From assembly GCA_037447655.1 (NCBI GenBank), contig JBBHKE010001198.1, positions 134,179 through 196,178 of the forward strand: a stretch of DNA of 62,000 nucleotides, written 5' to 3'. Shown here piece by piece: positions 1-10,610 of this stretch. Every line of letters begins with the position of its first letter. Position 1 is the stretch's first letter. The stretch is from Zygnema cylindricum (Eukaryota > Streptophyta > Zygnematophyceae > Zygnematales > Zygnemataceae). A model generated the notes under the pieces. It had not been told where the DNA came from. It did no database searches and saw nothing but the letters and a program-made list of their open reading frames with translations. The translations under genes were made by a program, and so were the position numbers.

Positions 1-138
1 CATAAATCAGGTAGACTCTCTTATTGTATTTTAAATGCTAAATCACATTTAAGTTAAGTGTGGTTTTTCATATATCTTATTTCCTTTCATTGTTCGGTTT
101 TTTTTGTGTATCTGATATAAAATTTTGATCTGTTATTT

Positions 139-280
139 GAAATCTCACTGTACAGGTTGGGGGGAGAGAGGGAGAGAGGGGGAGAGAGAGAGAGGGGGGG
201 GAGAGAGAGAGGGGGAGAGAGAGAGAGAGGGAGAGAGAGAGAGGGAGAGAGAGGGAGAGGGAGAGAGAGAGAGGGAGAGA

Positions 281-316
<36 letters not shown>

Positions 317-337
317 TGAAATCTCACTCGACAGGTT
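139..337. repeat. Purine (GA/GGGAGA) simple repeat between 21-bp direct repeats
   Basis: About 155 bp (161-316) are almost pure G and A, in runs of GA and GGGAGA. The tract is bracketed by two near-identical 21-mers, gaaatctcactgtacaggttg at 139 and gaaatctcactcgacaggttg at 317. Long open frames across it are low-complexity artefacts of the repeat. The flanking repeats suggest that the tract expanded between two copies of a short duplication. Confidence 0.9.
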
Positions 338-767
338 GTTTATAAATTTCCTTTCGAGATTGCGCTTGCAAAATCGACCGGTGGAGGAAATTCGCCGATT
401 TCCGCGAATCCCGGAGGACCGTTTTTTCTTCTATGCCCTCGTTTTTACGATTTTTTTTATACTCTGTTCCTGGATCTAACCCTCCTGACCTAAAATTTTT
501 ACTTTCTTTTCTTTGAATCCAGTTTTTTTTGTCGTTTTCCGCTTCTTTTTCGTTTTCTAGATCTTCGCCCGTGACTTGCAATTCTTCCTTTTTCTCTGCA
601 AAAACGCCACGTGTCGATCGCTCGAACGTTTTTTCTCCATGGTCAAAAACGTCGGTTTTTTCTGCTGGAGAAGATATCTTGGATGAGAGCGCCAAACGAG
701 AATCCACAAGACGACAAAGGAGGAAAACGACAAATAAGACTGATCTGGAGCTTACTGAGAAAGCCAT
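324..767 (-). CDS. Possible small secreted or ER-targeted protein (unrecognised, perhaps a first exon)
   Basis: The minus strand has an open frame with an ATG at 765-767 in a favourable context (cgccATGG); a second in-frame ATG lies five codons upstream at 780-782. The first ~25 residues look like a signal peptide (VLFVVFLLCRLVDS core after a polar start). The rest is highly charged, rich in K, E, D and R, with no family I recognise. It stops at 324 after about 147 residues, but the frame contains possible GT donors, so it may be only the first exon of a gene running leftwards. What is seen is the frame and the signal-like start; that it is a real gene is inference. Confidence 0.4.
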   Translation of the reverse strand: MAFSVSSRSVLFVVFLLCRLVDSRLALSSKISSPAEKTDVFDHGEKTFERSTRGVFAEKKEELQVTGEDLENEKEAENDKKNWIQRKESKNFRSGGLDPGTEYKKNRKNEGIEEKTVLRDSRKSANFLHRSILQAQSRKEIYKQPVE

Positions 768-884
768 GGCGAAATCACACAAATGAAAACATGGTGAAAG
801 AGTTGGAGCTTTCTTCGTTTCCAGGAGGCTTTCGATTCCATATAAAACTCACACGCGGGAACAATTGACTACGTTATGCAGTCC

Positions 885-1020
885 ACCTGTACGGTTTAGA
901 TGTACGGTGTAGGTGTACAGTGTAAGTCTACGGTGTATGTGTACGGTTCATGTGTACGGCTTCTGTGTACGATTTAAGTGTACGATGTAGGCTTAGGTGT
1001 ACGGTGTAGGTTTACGTTTA
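885..1020. repeat. Degenerate short tandem repeat based on gtacggtgtaggt
   Basis: About ten imperfect copies of a 12-15 bp unit (gtacggtgtaggt, gtacggttcatgt, gtacgatgtagg and similar) follow one another. There is no coding signal. It may be a minisatellite or decayed transposon interior. Confidence 0.7.
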
Positions 1021-1111
1021 GGCCTTTAGGCGCTGGTTTTGGGAAATGACTCGATTGATGATCCCAGTACGTGAGGCGGGTCCAGATTTTGGCCAATAAC
1101 AATTCGACATG

Positions 1112-1338
1112 TACACTGGGTATCGCTATTAGTGTTAAGAATTTTTTCGCCAATTAAAACATCTTTTATCCGTACACACTTGTCCCATCTCTACGTGGAG
1201 ACCGCCAATCGGAAGGTGAGAATCTTAGCTTTCAATTGCAGCCGTCAGATCCACAACCCGCCAATTGTGTACGGAGAAAAGGTGTTCTAATGGCAAAAAC
1301 CAAAATTAACATTAACACTAATAGCGATACAATGTGTA
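1112..1338. mobile_element. MITE, family with TIR tacactgggtatcgctatta
   Basis: The left end tacactgggtatcgctatta and the right end taatagcgatacaatgtgta form an imperfect inverted repeat, with agtgttaa/ttaacact continuing the stem. The element is 227 bp with no open frame. It shares the outermost TACAC and the TATTAG(T/C)GT block with the larger TA-flanked family nearby, so the two are probably related. A diverged relative lies near 50.88-51.09 kb. Confidence 0.65.
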
Positions 1339-1346
1339 ACGTACAG

Positions 1347-1912
1347 TACACCGCCAATCGCTATTAGCGTAGTGTACGCTAATTCCGTCCCGCTTTTTTT
1401 TCTTTTTATTCTCCATTAGCGTAGCTTATTCTATTTTTTTCTGTACGCCATTTAGGGTTATTTTCCAAGTACTTTACGAAATGAAAGTACGTTGTCTTTT
1501 GAATAGTGTGGTGTACGGTCAGTGTCAGATCGTACAAAATTGTATCTTTTTAAGTGAAAAAATATAATTAATGAGTTTTAGTAACCGCGGACGCACGAGA
1601 ATGTGCGGTCTAAATATGGGATAAAATCGGGCTGTCAAATATCACGTTCTCACTTATTCATCCAACAACCACGCTTCGACTGTGTGAACTTACGATCTGC
1701 GTACGATTTGTCAGATTTTGTACCAATACCTATATTACTGTAAGCATATTTGCGAACCGACATTTTTTTTTTTCAAAGACCCAAATTAGCATTATTGAAC
1801 AATTAGAATGTATGTCTTTTTTCAAAATTTTCAAATTCTTAATTAGCGTACACCACTGTAATAATTCTTACACGTTAAAGAAACTTCTACGCTAATAGCG
1901 ATTGGCGGTGTA
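1347..1912. mobile_element. TA-flanked MITE (TIR TACACCGCCAATCG), complete copy
   Basis: The left terminus tacaccgccaatcgctatta matches in inverted form the right terminus taatagcgattggcggtgta. The element is 566 bp with no transposase. Inside the left end follow gtgtacgctaattccgtccc and a T-rich stretch; an internal block resembles cgcggacgcacgagaatgtg. Treating the terminal TA as the target duplication gives Tc1/mariner-like insertion. This copy is uninterrupted and serves as the empty-site reference for the nested insertion near 31.14 kb. Confidence 0.85.
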
Positions 1913-2371
1913 GTTAGTAGTTACCATAAACTAAAAGAAAAAACGGCCCGAAGAACGAAAATAAAATATGGGTAAACTTTTTTTTTACGCCTCCAATACG
2001 CGTGTATTTCTTATTTTTTCCCAAAAAACGTGACTACACGTGCCCAGACCCACCTGATAATTTCACACTATTTAATTTGGAGATCTTTGGGACCTTAGGA
2101 CTTCCTTTCAAAACTTTTTACAGATTGCGCTCGACTATCTTTTGAAATTAAAGGACTTAGGGTAGTCTTCCATTAGAGTAAAAGTGGGGCTGTTTACTGG
2201 ACGCCGTACCTTTTCGTACAAATTCTTACCAATTTTTTTATCTCAGGCGAAACATGTTTAACGGATAGCTGTCGGGATGCTCCAATATTATAGGCGTAAT
2301 TCTTGACCGCTGGATTTTTCACTTTTTAAGATCCTCGAAGCAATCGGGCAAATAGTATAGTGTAGAAAAAC

Positions 2372-3215
2372 TAGTGTTGTGTATCGGCAAAAAACTTATC
2401 GCGATAACACCGATACCGATAGTTATCGTTATCGAACGGCCAGCGGTCCCGATATATTTGTACTTTCTGTGCTTTCTGTCCGGAATGCTTTCTGTCCGGT
2501 AAACTGAATGGAAATTTACGTGAAATGTACGGCTTTTTACGGGAAATGTACGGAATTTGACGAAAAAATACGTTGCACTTTGTAGTACTTTTTGTGCGGT
2601 TAACTGTACATAAATTTGACGGGAATGTACGGAATTGAACCGATAAACTGATTATCATGAAACGGTAAAAAGACGGCGGACTCAAAGTACAACGGATGCA
2701 GAATAACATTATGCGCGCGGCTAGAATCGAACGGACGACATTCAATGATAAAATAAGAGCGGACGGTCAGCGTGAGCGCCGACATCTCAGAATGGCTTTT
2801 TTGGCGGCTTTGGCCAAAAAAGTCGACGGATTGACACGTGGCAGGTTTTTAGTGGATCTCAAAAAAGAAAGGGACAAAGCCACGGCGTCGGATGTGGAAG
2901 GTACATCGCTTTAACTGGAGCCGTACTAAAGCCGTACATATATTATGCCGGCTATTGTCGGGGGAATATGACGTACACATGAGTGTACTGGCCGTACATT
3001 TATCTGTACGGTTCGTACAGTTATCGCCAATAATTATCGTTATCGGCATTATCTGGCCGTACATTTATCTGTACGGTTCGTACAGTTATCGCCAATAATT
3101 ATCGTTATCGGCGATAAGACCGATAGCGATATATTGTACCAATATATCGATTATCGGGTCCCCGAAAAATGGCCCATATCGGTTATCGGAAAATCCTTAC
3201 CGATACACAACACTA
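2372..3215. mobile_element. Non-autonomous hAT element with perfect 8-bp target duplication
   Basis: The terminal inverted repeats are tagtgttgtgtatcgg and ccgatacacaacacta. The flanks at 2364-2371 and 3216-3223 are both agaaaaac, an exact 8-bp duplication as expected for hAT transposition. The 844-bp interior has repeated TATCG/CGATA blocks near both ends and a central module (about 2715-2920) also found at 46.76-46.97 and 5.84-6.08 kb. No transposase is present, so it must have been moved in trans. Confidence 0.92.
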
Positions 3216-3663
3216 AGAAAAACCCTCCCTGCTTCACACTAGTCGGGTACACGGGAAAAGGAAAAAAAATCCACGACCAATGCGCGATTACAGGCGTAAA
3301 CGTCATGCCTACTAACATCCACCGACCTTCAAAGTTTGCCGAGCCTTTTTGCCATTCTGTTTCAAAATTTTGATTTCCATTTTCAAAGCTCAAATTCGGT
3401 CGCTAACTCTTCATACAGATCATTAATTACCTCCGCAAGGTACAAATATTACGATCAGATTTTTCGTTTGAAATTTTTTTAAAGATTTTTTAAATCTGAA
3501 CTAACCTACGTGGCACAAATCATAATTGCGAAACATTGATTACAGGCCCAAAAAATGGAGCGCCTTGCTAAAAATCCCTACAATAGCTGTCTCCGTACAT
3601 TTAGTGGCACCACCTAATGGAAAAGATGCCTTTGGGTGGCGTTCCATCAGTCGAAGAATGGGG

Positions 3664-4205
3664 TACACCGCCAATCGTTATTAGCGTGTAAGTTTTTTTA
3701 GCGTATAAAAATAATTACCGTGGTGTGCCTATTTACGAATTTGAAAATTTTGGAAAAAATCATACATTCTAATTGTTTGATTATGGTAATTTGGATCTTT
3801 GAAAAAAAGAATGTCGGTCGCAAACATGCTTACACTAATATAGGTCTCCAAACAAAATCTGACAAATCGTACACAAATCGTACATTCACACTGTCGAAAC
3901 ATGGCTGTCGGACGAGTATGTGCGAACGGGATTTTTTATGACCTCATTTTTTACCCTTTTTAAAACGCACATTCTCATGCGTCAGCGGTTACTAAAACTA
4001 AATTATTGTACTTTTTAACTTAAAAAGGTACACTAATGTACGGTCTGACACTGACCGTACACCACTCTATTCAAGAGACAACGTTCTGAAAATAACCCTT
4101 AATAGAATAAAGAAAAAAATAGAATGAACTACACTAATGGAGAATTAAAAAAAAAAAAACGGGACGGAATTAGCGTACACAACGCTAATAACGATTGGCG
4201 GTGTA
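3664..4205. mobile_element. TA-flanked MITE (TIR TACACCGCCAATCG), inverted copy
   Basis: The ends tacaccgccaatcgttatta and taataacgattggcggtgta are perfect inverted repeats over 20 bp. The interior is the reverse complement of the copy at 1347-1912: its right side carries cgggacggaattagcgtaca. It is 542 bp. The small open frame at 3720-3941 lies inside the element and is not considered a gene. Confidence 0.87.
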
Positions 4206-5530
4206 GCTTTCACATTTCCGCGTATGTCCTTATCAAACCGGCCGATGTTTTGTTTTATAAGCGAAATTTATAAAGAATCTTTACAAATACTCTTCGCTGA
4301 AGGTCTGGGGACAGACAATGATTCGGATATTCATCGACATTTCTCTATGCAGCCAAACCACCCTCTTGACAGCCCACCTCGACAGGGCGGGTTCTCAGCA
4401 GAAAAAATGAATTACGCGGCTACGTTAGGACGAAAGCGCTACGTGTCACGATGGACTAAACAAAATTGACAAATTGCGGATATACCTCTGCAATTCGGCT
4501 AAAATAAATATAAAATCTCGTGCGCTTCTTCGGCGCACTATTTTTGGGCAACGTTCTTTTTGCCACTAATCCTAGCCAAAACTTTGCTATGTTCGAAAAC
4601 TGAACCCTAAAAACATGAGTTGGCGTAAGAATATTGACATCTGCAAAAATACAAAAGTTTTATCGTATGATGACGTAGTATACATGTACATGGTACGCAA
4701 GTGAAGGTTCGAAGTTAAACTTGTCGGTGTTAAAAATATTAAGGATATTCAATATCAGATCGTAGCTTACGTGGTGTAACTCGATTTAGAACACGTGGTT
4801 TACAATCTCTACCAGATGGAACATCGTCTCAATAAACCCAACCCGTACAGTTGGCCGTACGATTACAGGATTTCCAAATAAAACGCCACCCTTAGACAAT
4901 CCTTCTCCCACTCTTCTGTTGTTTTTTTACCGCCAACGTATCACTATTCAACTCTTTGAAGCTTTGGCCATTATTGAATAGAGTACGGTGGTGACTGGTG
5001 GTCGAGGGTTGCGAGACTTACCCTCGTGCCATCTGACAAATATAGACGATATTTGTAGTTCGGACCTTTAGTGTGGCATAGTCTAAGGCTTCAATCTTTA
5101 GGGTGGTTTGTAGTGTTTGTACGGTCTTTTTTTTTTGTTTCTTTTTGTTTTACTTGCTTCATTTTTGTACTTTTAGTCCTTTAGGTTTATGGTCTTTTCC
5201 CTTTGATGGGAATCAAACCTTTTCAGTTACGATCATGTTTTATTATCTGATGGTTTTACCATCTCGTTTTTGGAAATAAAATCTTATTACACACCTTCCC
5301 CAAGGATAAAATCCCGAATCAATTTCCATTTTTGTGGAGACAAACACGTTTCTTGAATATTTTACAAGCACTTTTAAGCCGAAGTTCCATCGAGAGGTTT
5401 TTGTAAAGTGAAGTCATTATTACAAAAAATAATGGTAAAATCATTTGTGTACAAAAGGGGTAAAACTAAAAAAACATTCAAATACTACAAGGTGTTGAAA
5501 AAGTAATACTTAGGTCACTAGTTTATTTCC
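4206..5530. other. Intergenic, nothing recognised
   Basis: AT-rich sequence without a convincing frame, RNA gene or repeat end. The 81-codon frame at 4224-4469 has no recognisable feature. Confidence 0.5.
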
Positions 5531-5730
5531 AAGACTTTAGATAGGATGGAGAGAGTTAGGCAAAGAGCAACTATGGCTGCATCCTAAGCAGACAAAGAGA
5601 AAGAAAAAAAGAGTACTTATCAAAGGTTTTAGACCGATCTGGATTTGATCGTAGGTCCTACAAAATCCAGAGTAGTCGTCCACCTTATCCGTTGAGTCGT
5701 AAAAAGATCGATACGAATATAGGGTTGAAT
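5530..5730 (-). mobile_element. tRNA-derived SINE candidate, diverged copy
   Basis: Read on the minus strand, this stretch has a tRNA-like A-box region (actcaacggataaggtgg, near 5680-5697) followed by a B-box-like cgatcaaatcc (near 5641-5651), then a body containing gcagccatagttgc. The same order and several matching blocks occur at 9.03-9.34 kb (cggttaag, ggatcaaatcc, ggcagccatgg). It is very diverged, and the ends and target duplication were not located. Confidence 0.45.
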
Positions 5731-5783
5731 AGTAATTTAAATAGTTCACATGCGGATATTTCATTTAGGGACGAACCTAAAAA

Positions 5784-6140
5784 TTGGTGAACACAGAACG
5801 GGAAAGAGTACGACAGCCTCATAGTACAAATGTCCGCAAAGATCATTTTGAGTGCCGCTGGAATCGAACGAACGACATCGATTGGAAAAATACAAGCGGA
5901 GAGTCCACGTGGGCGCCGACATTATCGGAATGGCTCTTTTGGCGGCTTATGCCAAAGAGCCGCCATATTGACACGTGGCAGGTCTCCAAAGGTCAGCAGA
6001 GGAAGACGCAACAAATCCATGGTGTCGGCATAGAAGATACATCAATTTCATTGGTGTCGTACAAAAGCCATACAGATCGTCTCGCGGCTAGTGTACCTTC
6101 TCTTGTACAAATTGTACGTTATAGAATTCTAATTGGTAAA
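5784..6140. mobile_element. Relic carrying the hAT-MITE central module
   Basis: From about 5840 to 6080 the sequence matches the central part of the hAT-type elements at 2372 and 46428: gaatcgaacg-acgac, a GGCTCTTTTGGC/GCCAAAGAGCC hairpin at about 5930-5962, and ttgacacgtggcagg. Terminal repeats were not found. The 122-codon frame here is explained by this repeat. Confidence 0.6.
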
Positions 6141-6600
6141 AACGTCACTTAATTGGGGTTATAAGTAGGACTTTATAACTTAGGAAGTTTTCTAAGTACC
6201 TCTCCCCCAAGGAGATTTTGAATATAATTGCTGACTTTCATCATCCATAATATTATTGTCAGGTGAGCATTTTTAGTGATTCTTTTTGCAACAAACCCAA
6301 TGGAGTCCTACCTTCACTAGGTTGAAGTCGGTCGGAAATATTACTTGCCTGGGTGGCTGCTATTCTTGTTCAAACCAAAGTGGGTGAAAGTAATCCTAGA
6401 GGTTTATGTTGAGCTGTGCATTTTGGGCGGCTATGGAGCCCCCAAAATTTTAGGTTACTGGCTCACCCTTTAGGGTGCCCATTTTTGAGGGAAAAGGGTT
6501 CATTTATTGGGAAACTATGATGAGAGGTGCCTTAATTGAAAAGCAACTTTGGGGATATTATCGGGATATGTGAGGTGTCCAACACCAAGCATTAGAACTG
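6141..6600. other. Intergenic, nothing recognised
   Basis: AT-rich sequence between the relic and the copia remnant. No terminal repeats of the copia element are visible here. Confidence 0.4.
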
Positions 6601-6619
6601 CACCAAGTTTCGGAGGAGC

Positions 6620-7450
6620 TCGATTTCCAAGAGCATCAGGTCTAGGCTTAAGAGTGTCTAAAGGCTTAGACGAAGCCGCCGACGATGGAGAAACTATCAT
6701 CATGGAGGGAAAGAAGGGAACGAGAAAGCTATACTTGTGTCAACTTGAGCACCTTCATACCGTGGAACTTCAGCACCCCCACACCAGTGGCAACTGGAGC
6801 ATCTGTGCGCAACTGGACCAGCTGTGCAGAAAACAGAGGAGAATGACCAGGAGGTTTGGTGTTATAAAAATGAGGTGGCCAAGCATATTATTTTGAGAAA
6901 TATCACTCAAGCAATTGCTCTTCCTCGTGTGAATCTAACTAAGTCTGTAGAAGTCTAAGATTCCACGGTGAGTAATTATAAGAGTGGAACTATTTAGCAA
7001 GAACAATTAGCAGATCAAAAACTAAGTGCTTATATTTATAAAAGTGGTAGTATGCTAGAATTTTGTAGTGATCTTGCTAGACTTTACGTTTAATTTGAGA
7101 GTGTATGAAAGGCAGAAAGATAAAAACGTAAAGTTAACACTCTTATCATGAAACTTCCAATTGAGTATGAAAACATTGTAAACAACATTCAAGAAGTACC
7201 AAAAAACCATGGATTTGGCACTCAGTGGTTAGGATGATCTTGGTCCGAGAGAATACTATGGAGCTCCGTCGAGGAATCTTAGTATTCAAGTACTTGCTGC
7301 AGGGACAGATTGAAAGAAGCGAGATGGAAGGAAACCTTACAAGCTTTTTGGTGGAGGGGGAAGAGGAGGACAATGTGAGGGAGGAGGAAAGGGTCCGCCA
7401 AAGGGAGTTTGTCATTTTGAAAGAAACTTTGTCATCGGGCTGATTGCACC
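6620..7450 (+). pseudogene. Ty1/copia gag and pre-integrase remnants
   Basis: Scattered frames match copia gag-pol pieces. A pre-integrase-like stretch at about 6640-6735 includes KGTRKLYLCQ. At about 7141-7200 a gag-like LIMKLPIEYENIV resembles the usual LPxSYExxV core. A damaged zinc-knuckle-like region follows near 7400-7455. Frames change repeatedly and stops interrupt them. The order (pre-integrase-like piece before gag-like piece) is not canonical, implying rearrangement or wrong assignment of the first piece. Confidence 0.5.
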
Positions 7451-7539
7451 AAATTGGCGGAGTACGAATGAAGGATGGACAAGTGAATTCAACCAAATAA
7501 AGAAGTAGAAGGTACTTGTGGCAATAGAAGTGGTTCACA

Positions 7540-8226
7540 ATGCATGGGGCCACCAATAGTCCCATCAGCTAGAGGGAAGAGATATATGCTCACTATCGTA
7601 GATGATTGATCTAAATACTCTTAGGTATATTTTCTTAGGTCGAAATCTAAAGCCTTAAGCTATTTAATAGAATATAAATCATGGAGTGAAATGCTCTATA
7701 TGACTCCTATTAGAAGAATAAGGAGTGATAATGGAGGAAAGTACACTTTTAATAAATTTGAAGAGTTTCAAAAAGATGAGGGAACAAGACATCAGAAAAT
7801 TGTCCATAAAAACCCAAAACAGAATGGGGTACCTGAAAGATTGAATAGAATATTGAGACATATAGCTAGAAGTATGTTAAGGAACAAGAAAATAGGAAGA
7901 CAATTTTGGGCTGAAGTATTTAATTGTGCTAATTATCTCAAAAATAGGGTCATCACCTCAACTGTCAAAGATACGACACCAGTAGAAAAATGGACAATAA
8001 GGAAATCACATTTATCTCATCTAAAAGTGTTTGGAAGTTAGGTCTATAGTCTGAACAAAGATAAAGCCAACTGGAAATTGGATGCAAAGGGTAAACCAGG
8101 ATACGTTTTGGGATATGTTGAGGATGTAAAGCGATATACAGTTTATGATGTTGACAAGAAAGATATAATCTTGGTGACGCATCTAGTAATAATGGATGAA
8201 ATAAAATTTGTGGATCTCTTTAAATA
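7540..8226 (+). pseudogene. Ty1/copia integrase core, with stops
   Basis: The frame reads through a copia-type rve integrase core: GKRYMLTIVDD (first Asp) at about 7573, IRSDNGGKY (second Asp) at about 7720, and NPKQNGVPERLNR (catalytic Glu) at about 7813-7851. WAEVFNCANYLKNR and a LKVFGS-like block follow. In-frame stops at about 7607, 7623 and 8039 break it. All three acidic positions survive, but the protein cannot be made whole. It continues into reverse-transcriptase remnants. Identification as copia rests on motif order integrase then RT. Confidence 0.85.
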
Positions 8227-8234
8227 AAACATAA

Positions 8235-9015
8235 TTGTCAAAAGTAGATTTGAACATGACCATTACTATGAAAAAAAAAGATGTGACGAGGGAGACGACT
8301 CATCAATACAATGCAAGTAGAACAAAAGGGAAATTTGAAATCAAAGAAGAGTTTCCTTACACGTCAGACGAGGGGGAAGAAGAAGCAACTGAACCGGGCT
8401 CCATAGATAGGGGAGTAGAGGAGCATCCTAAGAAGATTCTAACGATGCCATCTATACAAGTAACTGAGTTAGAGGGAGGAAGAAGGAGCAATACAAGACT
8501 CAAAGAAAAACAGGTAAACAACAAATTGACAAAGATGTCACACCATAATGAGCCTCAAACGTACTCTGAGGCCATTAATTGTTATGAAAGTAGAAGATGG
8601 ATGATAGCTATTAATGTGGAGATGGCATCTATAATGAAAGCTAATACATGGGAATTAGTGGATTGTCCTCCAAATATAATACCGATCGGATGTAAATGAG
8701 TTTTTAAGCTAAAACTGAAACTAGATAATTCAATTGAAAGATTTAAAGCTCGATTAGTAGCAAATACGTACATAAAAAAAGAGGGGATAGATTATGAGGA
8801 GACCTTCGTTTCGAAAGTCTGATTTCCTCCGCTCAAAATTCTCTTTAGTCTGGCAGCTGCGGAATACAAGGAGGTTCACCAAATAGATTATAAAACAACC
8901 TTTTTCGCGGAGAATTGGAGAGAGCAATCTTTATGAAGCTACCGAAAAGTTTTGTGGAGAATGAACAAGAGAGTAAAGTGTGCAAATCGATCAAGTATTT
9001 GTATGGACTTACGCA
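8235..9015 (+). pseudogene. Ty1/copia reverse-transcriptase N-terminal part, truncated
   Basis: After an acidic linker comes the copia RT entry region: WMIAINVEMASIMKANTWEL at about 8599-8658, IPIGCK then a stop in place of the usual Trp-Val-Phe, KARLVANTYIKKEGIDYEET at about 8749-8808, and KYLYGLTQC near 8993-9019. Stops at about 8698, 8821 and 9020 interrupt it. Homology ends around 9015, before the YxDD catalytic motif, and a SINE-like sequence begins at once. No LTRs flanking this remnant were found in the window. Confidence 0.82.
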
Positions 9016-9029
9016 GTGTTGAAATGTAT

Positions 9030-9345
9030 TTCCTAGTTGCTTGTCCTAGCCGCCACTCTTAGTCTATATAATTTTTGTAGTCACTGAGACTTAGGCAGCC
9101 ATGGCTGCCTTCACGCAGCTGAGGAGACAAACAACAGATAGGCCTCTGACAAAAAGATGTGTGACTTGACCAGGATTTGATCCTAGTCCTGCCTTCACGC
9201 AGCTGAGGAGACAAAAAACAGATAGGCCTCTGACAAAAAGATATGTGACTTGACCAGGATTTGATCCTAGTCCTACACAGTCACCAACGGTGAAAGTAGC
9301 AGTCAGTCTTAACCGCCAAATCGTAGAACAATCTTTACATACATT
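9030..9345 (-). mobile_element. tRNA-derived SINE candidate with internal 84-bp tandem duplication
   Basis: On the minus strand the head near 9325-9250 resembles a Leu/Ser-type tRNA: an A-box-like tggcggttaagac is followed about 55 nt later by a B-box ggatcaaatcc. The body has ggcagccatggctgcc, present in the other candidates at 5.5 and 28.5 kb. The unit 9107-9190 is repeated almost exactly at 9191-9274, duplicating the B box. It directly abuts the truncated copia RT. Pol III promoter function is inferred from the boxes only. Confidence 0.6.
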
Positions 9346-9664
9346 GGGCGTGATAGTTTTATAAAACAACACTGCGGCGGTCAATTCATTTAACGGAACG
9401 TACGCACAAAGTTGTACATGTAAATTGATAAACTACGAGGACGCGAATATGACCCTTTAAATTAGCGCGATCGGACGGACGTCATTTCAACCGCCAACCC
9501 GGAATAAACTTTTGGCGGCTATCGGGGACAATTTCACACTATGCCATGTGGCAGCATATCATAGGCCACCTAAAAATACGGGAGGAGGAACCATAGCTCC
9601 CGAGCTGACAAGCTTCAACTAGAAGACCATGTTGTGTAATGGTCGTACAAAAACGTTTTAGGCA

Positions 9665-9812
9665 TTTTTATGGTAGGCATTTGGTAGGCGCACAAAACTT
9701 GGCACAAAACTCACGCAGAGTATGCATACTGTATGTGTGTGCGTTGTGCAAATTCTTGTACGCACGTACAAATCTGACGTATCATCCTAGTACAGTGCAC
9801 GCCGCCAGACGA
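9665..9812. repeat. Dispersed repeat, copy also at 61851-62000
   Basis: The block runs from ttatggtaggcatttggtag to gccgccagacga and matches the right edge of the window (from 61851) with about one difference per ten bases. It includes gcatactgtatgtgtgtgcg. The family is unknown. The frame at 9639-9920 lies in it and is not treated as a gene. Upstream, 9440-9600 holds a weak copy of the hAT central module (ggacggacgtcattt, cttttggcggctat). Confidence 0.7.
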
Positions 9813-10610
9813 ATTTTTTTTTGCGAACTGACACTGCGTAGGATGATATTCCGCGAGAAAAAAAACCCGAAAAAAAAAACCCCTGAAAAAAAAAAAATGT
9901 GGACGTTAGTCCTATCGTAAGTTGTGCTATGGGCTTTTCATGTGATATTTTTAGATCGCTACTTTAATCAACGACCGTTTGATCGTCCAAATCTGATGGT
10001 TTAAATAAAAAATACCTTAAAACTCGCGGAAAAATAAAAATTTGTCCGAATGTTTTTCAAAATTTAGACATGACATTTAATTCTCTATCGATCGATGTGC
10101 AACTCCACCCTATTACTAGTGTTGGGTATCGAAGACCAGTTGCCGATATTCGATATATATCGAATTTCAGGTACCCGATAATCGATATATCGCTTTGATA
10201 TATCGAAAATCAAAATACCGTGATATATCGAGGCTTCTAAAAAAATAAATCTTGACAGTTGCTACTGCTGGTAATATTACTGTTGCTGCTAGTACTAGTG
10301 CTACTGCAACTGGTAGTACTAGCTACTGCTTATGCCTGCACCTAGTACTAGCTGCAACTGCTAGTACTGCACGATATATCGCCGATATATGGAGGCTTCT
10401 AAAAAACTAAATCTTGATAGTTGCTACTGCTGCTAATATTACTGCTACTGCGAGTACTTACTGCTACTGCCAGTACTAGTGCTACTGTAACTCGTAGTAC
10501 AAGCTAGTGGTTATGCATGCACCTAGTACTAGCTGCAGCTGCTAGTACTAGCTTATGCCAGTACTAGTACTATTGCAGCTGCCAGTACTAGGTGCAGCTG
10601 GTGCCATAAC

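Noticed and set aside
2696-2914. 72-codon frame inside the hAT element as a protein gene
   Set aside because: Shared with the copy at 46708-46971 but explained by sequence conservation of the module; kept as a question in the findings and not as a CDS.
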